A DNA stretch of 64,000 nt from WHSO01 sp963732875. GTDB lineage: Bacteria; Pseudomonadota; Alphaproteobacteria; SMXQ01. Where the stretch lies: NCBI GenBank assembly GCA_963732875.1, contig CAVTBD010000003.1:124001-188000 (forward strand), given 5' to 3'. The translations under genes were made by a program, and so were the position numbers. Below, piece after piece: positions 58,701-64,000 of this stretch (within the stretch, counting starts at the first letter, position 1; the number at the start of each line of letters is the position of its first letter). Under the pieces are notes generated by a model. That model did not search any database. It had not been told where the DNA came from and saw only the letters and a program-made list of their open reading frames with translations.

Positions 58701-59337
58701 CGGAGATGGTGAAGCCGGCGACCACGTCGGCAAGGCCACGCTGCAGGTCCTGCATGCCGAGCTGCGACACGATCTTCTGTTCGTGGACCAGGGCGGGATC
58801 GATGTTCTCTGCCCGCAGCATGGCGCGCAACTCCACGCTGACGATCCCTTCCGGCCCGCGTGTCGCGACGCGGAGATGGGTGAGATCGGCGGGATGCCGC
58901 ATGCCGGTGCCGCGCTTCGCATAGAACGCGACCGGGCTGTGCTGGAAGATCGATGCGAGGACCACCAGTGGTGCGCCCTTGTCGCGCGTCTCCAGGATAT
59001 CGGCGCCGCCGGTGCCGAACTGGGCGCGGCCTGTGGCGACTTCGTTGGTGACGTCGCGATACTTGCCATCGCGGCCGAAGGCGCTGCGTAACTCGACGTC
59101 GAGGCCTACCGCGGCGTAGTAACCCTGCCAAAGGGCGGCGTAGTATCCCGCGAACTGGAACTGGTGATCCCAGCGCAGCTGCATGACGATCTTGTCGGCG
59201 CCATGCGCGGGGCGGAGCGGCAATACGGCGGCGCACAGGCAGACGACGAGCCCGAGCCGGCGCAAGCTACGCCCTGCCGCAAAACGGGACAGTGGCCTGG
59301 ATGACCGGTGATGTCGTGCCTGTCGGTTCCCCTGCAA
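55741..59337 (-). CDS. Histidine kinase fused to an NMT1/THI5-like solute-binding domain
   Basis: A 1198-residue protein. Signal region to about residue 46, then an NMT1/THI5-like binding domain (VMQLRWDHQFQFAGYYAALWQGYYAAVGLDVELR through about 350). A membrane helix follows (about 362-384, FIYIVIGLLILIAAAGLAAAV). PAS-like, GAF-like and PAS regions come next, then HisKA (TIGTLAGGIAHDFNNVLTPILG), ATPase (NICTNALHAMQAGEG, ISDTGTGMDA, GQGTGLGLATAM) and a C-terminal receiver (HILVVDDEPQIRDV, AIVTDNNMPGMGG, EIIAKPVGVEQL). It should sense a pyrimidine- or sulfonate-like ligand directly in the periplasm. The start is a TTG after GGGGGGATTCA. Confidence 0.9.
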   Translation of the reverse strand: MQGNRQARHHRSSRPLSRFAAGRSLRRLGLVVCLCAAVLPLRPAHGADKIVMQLRWDHQFQFAGYYAALWQGYYAAVGLDVELRSAFGRDGKYRDVTNEVATGRAQFGTGGADILETRDKGAPLVVLASIFQHSPVAFYAKRGTGMRHPADLTHLRVATRGPEGIVSVELRAMLRAENIDPALVHEQKIVSQLGMQDLQRGLADVVAGFTISEEYYARVLGLDVVSLHPADYGVDFYGSALFARRDWVLHHIDTTERFVAASLKGWSYALEHSEKVADRIAATMPRQVPLRDARAFNRAQIAPVRALIQYPIIGLGHSNPARWRLMYKALADAGLVHRGLDENDLIFDQTRFDRIKAEQFKHFIYIVIGLLILIAAAGLAAAVRGRIRGRETARAQARLNEARFRDFAAAVADFFWETDASLTITFVSLPAARDVLERALDGGHGDAAGLNIEGPEKLHACLEARTPFRNIVVTHADPARGRLYHALSGVPCFDIDGKFQGFRGTGTDVSYRTELESTLATITKGLLRVTGEDYLRSLALHLGHALAADYVFVGEIKDGEAARVQTLVAAADGKIIDNFEYDTANTPCQSVFSKAVCVYPHGVRELFPADAMLQTERLESYAEAPLLDSDGQVLGNLVVMSRMALHNPAMVEALISVFATRAAAEIERVRSEHVRMEQARLLELALDNLGQGYCIFDKDGRLVAFNSSFVALQELDRNFVRIGRTFEEIARHQYERHARTDAEIESYIALRTRNMRREFDHGTIVLPSGRTLIASRRSMPDGGMVSTYVDVTATRRAEQERLELEARVLQSEKLSTIGTLAGGIAHDFNNVLTPILGYTKLLLKRFPQGTPEGQRLERILRAANRASEMIARIMSFSRKSEAQPGPVHLQEVLAESLDLLHVALPRNIEVREHIDSNGPPVMGDLTQIQQIILNICTNALHAMQAGEGNLGVLGVSLGAITIAREKADNLGLPSAGDYLCLAISDTGTGMDAETLGHVFDPFFTTKGAGQGTGLGLATAMSIATRYGGTITAESVPGSGSTFTMYLPVAGSIERQPMAGPPSPTGDRPHHILVVDDEPQIRDVMEEALTELGYDVTLACNGNEALGLFQADPAGFDAIVTDNNMPGMGGALLAERIRDIRADVPIVMTTGFDLGAMPEQARRLGIREIIAKPVGVEQLDRALRRALAAEADIAARPAS

Positions 59338-59696
59338 TGAATCCCCCCAAGAGGCATTGCTAACCGGACCAGTCCCTTTGGATGAAGGGACGTCAAGACG
59401 CCTGCGCCCTCAACTCCGCCGCCTATGGCTATAGGAACGTATTAATACTAAGTCCGGGGTGGTCCTCCCGCCCACGGTTTTCATGCGGTTTTCATGCGGT
59501 TGTCATGGGGGGACCGCTCTGGTCGTGGCCCGCACGATGCCAATAAATTCCTGAAAATATGGTCATTTTGAAAGTGATTTTCATATCAATGAAAGTACAT
59601 GTTGGTTTGAAAATGAATCCTGAAATCCATCGTGACTGGGCTGAGATCAATATATTGGCCTATGGAGTATTTTTAAGTAATAAAAGCAGAGGTAAA
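59338..59696. other. AT-rich intergenic patch with a short tandem repeat
   Basis: No gene is seen. Three tandem copies of an 11-base unit (CGGTTTTCATG, the third with one change) lie at 59475-59507. From about 59530 to 59740 the composition is strongly AT-rich, unlike everything else in the window except the IS elements, which points to foreign origin or to an unusual promoter region. Confidence 0.6.
59475..59507. repeat. Three tandem 11-base repeats
   Basis: CGGTTTTCATG occurs twice exactly and once as CGGTTGTCATG with no spacer. It is too short and too few for a CRISPR array and might be a regulator-binding site. Confidence 0.6.
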
Positions 59697-60053
59697 ATGA
59701 AGAAAAATCCGATAAATATGGCTTTTTAATTCAATAATTATGGCGTGTTTTGGTATGTCGGCCGCACATGCAGATGATGTCGGCGGCTTCTACAAAAGTC
59801 ATCGCATCACCATTCTGGTGGGCTCGGGTTCGGGAGGCGACGACGACATATATGCCCGGACATTGGCGTGGCACTACCCCGCCTATCTTCCCGGGCATCC
59901 CGAGATCATCGTCAAGGTCTCCTGCTGACGTCGAAGGCCATGAGTCGTCCGTTCGCTCTGGGTCCCAAGGTGCCAATGGACCAGGTCAAGGCGCTGCGGG
60001 GGGCGTTCACGGAAACAGTGGTTGCGATCGGCGCACTGCACTCCCATGTCTAG
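59697..60053 (+). pseudogene. Deletion remnant of a Bug/TctC-family binding protein
   Basis: The ATG at 59697 follows GAGGTAAA and begins a Lys-rich signal-like sequence that breaks at a TAA. The adjacent frame gives MSAAHADDVGGFYKSHRITILVGSGSGGDDDIYARTLAWHYPAYLPGHPE, a clear Bug N-terminus. It ends at a junction near 59930, after which RPFALGPKVPMDQVKALRGAF appears, a Bug C-terminal segment that matches RPYFLGPGVPADRMKALRAAF of the gene at 8851. The middle of the protein is missing, so this is a real internal deletion rather than a sequencing indel. Confidence 0.8.
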
Positions 60054-60154
60054 AAGATCAATGCACTTCATGCCCGATCCGCGCGGCGTGTGCCGCCGCC
60101 CCGCCTCGCCGTTTCGTGCGGCCGAACCCGTCATTTCAGAAAAGGAGCAGAAAT

Positions 60155-60223
60155 ATGCCCGCCATCCGTGATTCCCGGGAGACGATTTCCGCCGTGCCGC
60201 CGCTTGCCGTGGCCGCGATCTGA
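60155..60223 (+). CDS. 22-residue ORF with a strong ribosome site before the ThDP enzyme
   Basis: The ATG at 60155 follows AAAGGAGCAGAAAT. The peptide starts MPAIRDSRETISAVPPLAVA and stops 21 bases before the enzyme start. It may be a leader peptide or the trace of a longer gene. It has no run of one amino acid as in classic attenuators, and no function is assigned. Confidence 0.35.
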   Translation: MPAIRDSRETISAVPPLAVAAI

Positions 60224-60244
60224 ACCATGAGGGGAGAGAACGGC

Positions 60245-61936
60245 ATGACCAAACGGAACGTATGCGATGTCCTGCTCGAGATCCTGGCGGATGCCGGCGT
60301 CGAGCATATTTTCGGCATCCCGGGAGACGCTATCAACGATCTGGTGGACGCCGTCAGGCGTCAGGACAGGATTGCCTTCATCCAGGTGCGCCACGAGGAG
60401 GCCGGCGCCTTCGCCGCCGCGGCCCAGGCGAAGCTGACCGGCCGGCTCGGCGTGTGCGTCGGCACCGCCGGTCCCGGCGCGGTGCATCTCCTCAACGGCC
60501 TCTACGACGCCAAGATGGACCATGCGCCCGTGCTCGCCATCACCGGACAGGTGCCGACCGACCGGGTCGGCACCGACTACCATCAGGAAGTCGATGCCTA
60601 CACCCTTTACAAGGACGTCGCGGTATTCAACCAGTGCATCACCAATCCGGCACAGATGCCGGGGCTCGCGGTGCGCGCCTGCCGGGAGGCGCTGGCTCAC
60701 GGGGGTGTCGCCCATATCGGTATTCCCGCTGACATCGCCGCCGAGCCCGTCCCCAAACCCGACGCCCGCGCGCCGGTGGTGCCGCCTCACGCCGCGGTGA
60801 TGCCGAGCGCCGAGGCCCTGGATGCGGCCGCCGAGGTGCTCAACCGCGCGGACAAGGTCGCGATCCTCGCCGGTATCGGCTGTCAGGGGGCACCCGAGGC
60901 CACGTTCGCGGTGGCCGAGAAGCTTGCCGCGCCCGTCGCGCGCACCCTGCGCGCCAAGGACGTAATCCCCGACGATCACCCGTTGAGCGTCGGCGGGCTC
61001 GGTCGGCTCGGCACGCGCCCGGGGGCGGACGCCATTAGCGGGTGCGACGCGCTGCTGCTGGTCGGGACCGACTTCCCCTACGGCGAGTTCTTCCCGGACG
61101 GCAAGCCGGCGGTCCAGATCGACAACGAGCCGACCCGCATCGGCAAGCGCTATCCGGTCACCGTCGGCCTCGCCGGCGATGCGGCGCTCACGCTGAAAGC
61201 GCTGGACGAGCGTCTCACGAGGAAATCCGGCCGCGGTTTCCTGAAAGACGCGCAGTCCGCCATGGCGGCGTGGCGCAAGCAGGCGGAAAAGGAGGGCACG
61301 TCATCGGACGCGCCGATCCGGCCCCAGGCCCTTGCCCATGCGATCGCCAAGGCGGCGGGCAACGATGCCGTGTTCACCTGCGATACCGGCACTGTCACGG
61401 TATGGGCGGCGCGCCACCTCGCGGTCAGGGGCGGCCAGCGTTTCACCCTGTCGTCGTCGCTCGCCTCCATGGCCTTCGCGATGCCCGGCGCCATCGGCGC
61501 GCAGCTCGCCTTTCCCGACCGCCAGGTGATTGCGCTCTGCGGCGATGGAGGCTTCGCCATGCTGATGGGGGATTTCCTGACCGCGGTGAAGTACCGCCTG
61601 CCGATCAAGGCCGTCATCTTCGACAACCACAAGCTCGGCCTGATCCAGATGGAGCAGGAAGCGCGCGGCTACCCCGAATTCCAGACCGACCTGCACAATC
61701 CCGACTTCGCCGCCTTCGCCGAGCTGTGCGGCGGCCACGGCATCCGGGTGACCGCGCCCGATGCGCTGCCGGACGCCCTTGCCGAGGCATTCGCAACGGA
61801 TGGCCCCGTGGTCGTCGACGTCGAGGTGAACCCGGAAGAGTTGGTCATCCCGCCCCATATCGGCCTCGGCCAGGCGGTGGACTTCGGCCTCGCCAAGGTG
61901 CGCGAGTTCGTCGGCGAGCACGGCAAGTCCCGGTGA
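60245..61936 (+). CDS. Thiamine-diphosphate-dependent enzyme, pyruvate oxidase/acetolactate synthase-like
   Basis: A 563-residue ThDP enzyme with the three-domain plan. The N-terminal domain carries the catalytic Glu in VRHEEAGAFAAAAQAKLTG. A central domain binds nucleotide or FAD. The C-terminal domain has GDGGFAMLMGDFLTAVKYRLPIKAVIFDNH, the GDG-x-N cofactor motif. The closest resemblance is to PoxB-like enzymes, which decarboxylate pyruvate or a related oxo acid. ATG 60245 follows GAGGGGAGAGAACGGC; the upstream ATG at 60227 is less well placed. An alpha/beta hydrolase follows 66 bases later. Confidence 0.88.
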   Translation: MTKRNVCDVLLEILADAGVEHIFGIPGDAINDLVDAVRRQDRIAFIQVRHEEAGAFAAAAQAKLTGRLGVCVGTAGPGAVHLLNGLYDAKMDHAPVLAITGQVPTDRVGTDYHQEVDAYTLYKDVAVFNQCITNPAQMPGLAVRACREALAHGGVAHIGIPADIAAEPVPKPDARAPVVPPHAAVMPSAEALDAAAEVLNRADKVAILAGIGCQGAPEATFAVAEKLAAPVARTLRAKDVIPDDHPLSVGGLGRLGTRPGADAISGCDALLLVGTDFPYGEFFPDGKPAVQIDNEPTRIGKRYPVTVGLAGDAALTLKALDERLTRKSGRGFLKDAQSAMAAWRKQAEKEGTSSDAPIRPQALAHAIAKAAGNDAVFTCDTGTVTVWAARHLAVRGGQRFTLSSSLASMAFAMPGAIGAQLAFPDRQVIALCGDGGFAMLMGDFLTAVKYRLPIKAVIFDNHKLGLIQMEQEARGYPEFQTDLHNPDFAAFAELCGGHGIRVTAPDALPDALAEAFATDGPVVVDVEVNPEELVIPPHIGLGQAVDFGLAKVREFVGEHGKSR

Positions 61937-62002
61937 CGCTACGGCGCTGGCGCGCCGATCGCGCGGCTGGTTAAATACCTCGTCAAAAAAACGGGGGGCC
62001 GG

Positions 62003-63142
62003 GTGAACGGCGAGAACGAGTTGCGCACTATTGATCGCTACGTCGAGCACATCTCGACGGTGCCGGCGATCGCGGGAAAGACCATGCGCCAGTTCGTGCG
62101 CGAGAAGGCGCCGGTCGCGATCACCGACGGCCCCGGCGGCCGGGCCCCCGAAGGCAAGGTGGTATTGCTGGTGCACGGCGGCTTCTGGCCGTCCTCGGTC
62201 GCCTTCGACTGCCCCCATCCCGGCTACAGCTGGATGGAGGCGCTGGCGCGGGAAGGCTATGACGTCTTCACCCTCGACATGACCGGCCACGGGCGCTCGG
62301 CGCTTGACCTCCAGGCCGATCCGCGCAACCTCGCCCCCGAGGACCGCGCCAAGCTGCCTGCCGAAGCGTTCGACGGCATCGACCGCGATGCACCGGCGCC
62401 CTATCCCCATCCTCTCGTCACCACCAATTCCGAGACCGCCGACCTCGATGCGGCGGTGGATTTTATCCGCGACCTGCGCGGCGTCGAGCGCGTCAAGCTG
62501 ATCGGCTGGTCGGGTGGCGGCATCCGGACCGGGACCTATTCCCTGCGCCATCCCGAGAAGGTCGAGCGCCTCGTCATCTGGGCCTCGTCCAACTACCGGC
62601 CCGACGGGCCGGATGCACCGCCGCCGGACTTGCCCCGGCCGGGCTACCCGTGCGCGTTCCAGACCCGCGACCACGGCGAGAACGTGCGCTGGCGCGCCAA
62701 CCTCCGCTGCGACGGACAGATCGAGGACGCGGGCGTGTTCGAGACCGTGTGGCGAGCGGGCGCCGAGGCCGATCCGGTGGGCGCCGCCTGGGGCGGGCTG
62801 CGCGGCCCCAACCGGACCTATTGGGGCTGGACCAGCAACGGCGCGCACCGGCTCGCGCTGCCGGTCTTGGTCATGGTGGGCGAGTGCGATCGCCTGCTCG
62901 AGAGCAACATCGGCCTGTTCGGCGATCTCGGTACGGCCCACAAGGCGTTCCTGCAGATCGCCTGCGCCTCCCATTTCATGACCTGGGAGCGCGGCCGCCA
63001 CGTCCAGCGCCGCGCCGCGCTGGAATGGCTCGAGCACGGCACGCTCGACGGCAACCGGACCGGCACCTTCCGCGCCGACGAGATGGGCGCGATCCGCAAG
63101 GCGCCGCCGAGCTTGCCCGACCCCGGGATCGCCGGCACCTGA
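62003..63142 (+). CDS. Alpha/beta hydrolase
   Basis: A 379-residue protein with an alpha/beta-hydrolase fold: oxyanion region VVLLVHGGFWPSSVAFDCPHPGYSW, nucleophile elbow LIGWSGGGIRTGTYSL, a late acid near VMVGECDRLLESN, and the catalytic His in ASHFMTWERGRH. The GTG at 62003 has a GGGGGGCCGG stretch before it; an ATG further in would lose the first beta strand. The substrate is unknown. It stands between the ThDP enzyme and the MFS gene on the same strand. Confidence 0.85.
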   Translation: MNGENELRTIDRYVEHISTVPAIAGKTMRQFVREKAPVAITDGPGGRAPEGKVVLLVHGGFWPSSVAFDCPHPGYSWMEALAREGYDVFTLDMTGHGRSALDLQADPRNLAPEDRAKLPAEAFDGIDRDAPAPYPHPLVTTNSETADLDAAVDFIRDLRGVERVKLIGWSGGGIRTGTYSLRHPEKVERLVIWASSNYRPDGPDAPPPDLPRPGYPCAFQTRDHGENVRWRANLRCDGQIEDAGVFETVWRAGAEADPVGAAWGGLRGPNRTYWGWTSNGAHRLALPVLVMVGECDRLLESNIGLFGDLGTAHKAFLQIACASHFMTWERGRHVQRRAALEWLEHGTLDGNRTGTFRADEMGAIRKAPPSLPDPGIAGT

Positions 63143-63310
63143 TAGCCGGGCGTTGGGTACCCCGATATGCCGTTAACCCGCTGGAAAGGCGGGGAAAGCC
63201 AGGATTGCGAGCGATTTGCGACCGCTCCGGCGGGAGAGTAAAATCGCGCTCGGAAGCGGGCCGCGCCGGCCCGTCCCCGAAACCCGCGCAACGACAAGAA
63301 GACCAAGACC

Positions 63311-64000
63311 ATGGATGCTTCCGTCACCGTTCCGTCCGCCCGCCAGGACTACAAGATCCTCGGGCTGATCTCGACCGGCCATTTCATGAGCCATTTCTAC
63401 TTCCTCGTGCTGCCGCCGTTGTTCCCCTATCTCAAGGACGTGTTCGGCGTGAGCTATACCGAGCTCGGCGGGCTGATGACCGCAATCTACGCGTCGTCCG
63501 CGATCAGCCAGGTGCCGGTCGGCTTCATGGTGGACCGCTACGGCGCCCGCGTGGTGCTGACCTTCGGGCTCGTGATGATGGCGATCGGTTTCGGCGTGAT
63601 GGGGCTGGCACACAATTTCTGGGTGCTGGTCGCGCTCGGCGTCGTTGCCGCTACCGGCAACAGCGTGTTCCATCCGGCCGACTACGCGATCCTCAACTCC
63701 TCGATCAACCCGGACCGGATGGGGCGCGCGTTCTCGATCCACACCTTCGCTGGCCACCTCGGCTCCGCCACGGCGCCGGTCACGATCATTTTCCTCGCCA
63801 CCCAGCTGAACTGGCGCTGGGCGCTGATCCTCGCCGGCCTGTTCGGCCTTGTGGTGATGCTCGCGCTCACCACCCAGTGGAACAGCCTGCACGACGACGC
63901 CCTGCCCAAGAAAAAGAAGAAGGGCGAGACCGCAGAAACCGACCGTGCGCCGCAGCAGAGCGGCATGTCGCTCCTGTTCTCCAAGGCGATGGTCATCTTC
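63311..64000 (+). CDS. MFS transporter, 3' end outside the window
   Basis: The first 230 residues of a major facilitator run to the right edge without a stop. The start MDASVTVPSARQDYKILGLI leads to STGHFMSHFYFLVLPPLFPYL, then motif A (GFMVDRYGARVVLTFG) and GNSVFHPADYAILNSSI, as in fosmidomycin-resistance or related antiporters. About six helices precede a Lys-rich loop (PKKKKKGE) that is the expected central cytoplasmic loop. The ATG at 63311 has only a weak upstream purine tract (AAGAAGA). The substrate is unknown. Confidence 0.87.
   Translation, partial: MDASVTVPSARQDYKILGLISTGHFMSHFYFLVLPPLFPYLKDVFGVSYTELGGLMTAIYASSAISQVPVGFMVDRYGARVVLTFGLVMMAIGFGVMGLAHNFWVLVALGVVAATGNSVFHPADYAILNSSINPDRMGRAFSIHTFAGHLGSATAPVTIIFLATQLNWRWALILAGLFGLVVMLALTTQWNSLHDDALPKKKKKGETAETDRAPQQSGMSLLFSKAMVIF

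Noticed and set aside
59475..59507. Three tandem 11-base repeats considered as a CRISPR or attachment site
   Set aside because: No spacers, only three copies, and no cas or integrase gene nearby.

Overview
The window is high-GC DNA with an alphaproteobacterial gene repertoire. Orphan Bug/TctC and TAXI solute-binding proteins, luciferase-like monooxygenases, VOC proteins and amidohydrolases are numerous, and there is a ChvI/ChvG-like two-component pair and a PA2779/PA2778 pair. A free-living, metabolically versatile Rhodospirillales- or Reyranella-like organism would fit, but the order is an inference.

Layout. 1-18.6 kb is a catabolic and accessory region: cupins, a luciferase-like flavin enzyme, an amidohydrolase, an NAD(P) dehydrogenase, VOC proteins, orphan solute-binding proteins, an acyl-CoA-dehydrogenase-fold enzyme, two MFS transporters, the glutathione-dependent formaldehyde pathway (frmA broken, fghA intact), a broken reductase and a broken pyruvate-kinase-like gene. 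18.9-25.1 kb is a cluster of secreted Gly/Ser-rich proteins. Three of them share sequence motifs, and the cluster ends in a good terminator followed by an outer-membrane beta-barrel gene. A shattered UBP-type zinc-finger gene follows. 25.7-34.6 kb holds two related amidohydrolases (D-aminoacylase type) with two IS1595-family elements inserted back to back between them. 34.7-41.7 kb holds an oxidoreductase, a three-gene catabolic operon and an E1 alpha/beta pair divergent from a MarR regulator. 42.3-59.3 kb is rich in signalling: a four-gene phosphorelay, a ChvI/ChvG-like operon, a run of small envelope proteins, a TauD-type dioxygenase and a large histidine kinase fused to a solute-binding domain. 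59.3-64 kb has an AT-rich patch, a deletion remnant of a Bug gene, a ThDP enzyme, an alpha/beta hydrolase and a truncated MFS gene.

The most unusual structure is the IS pair. Both elements have terminal inverted repeats and target duplications, and their insertion sites overlap. Each carries the same passenger layout: a small plus-strand ORF by the left end, a HEPN-like gene with an R-x4-H motif, a small basic protein encoded head to head with it so that the two start codons overlap in one CATG, a variable gene, and the transposase. Only the HEPN-like gene and the first small ORF are recognisably similar between the two elements.

A caution for every reader: at least ten genes carry single-base frameshifts, most of them between 11.9 and 25.5 kb, while several very long genes elsewhere are intact. 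Some of the indels fall at short homopolymers. Residual sequencing error is at least as likely as true gene decay.
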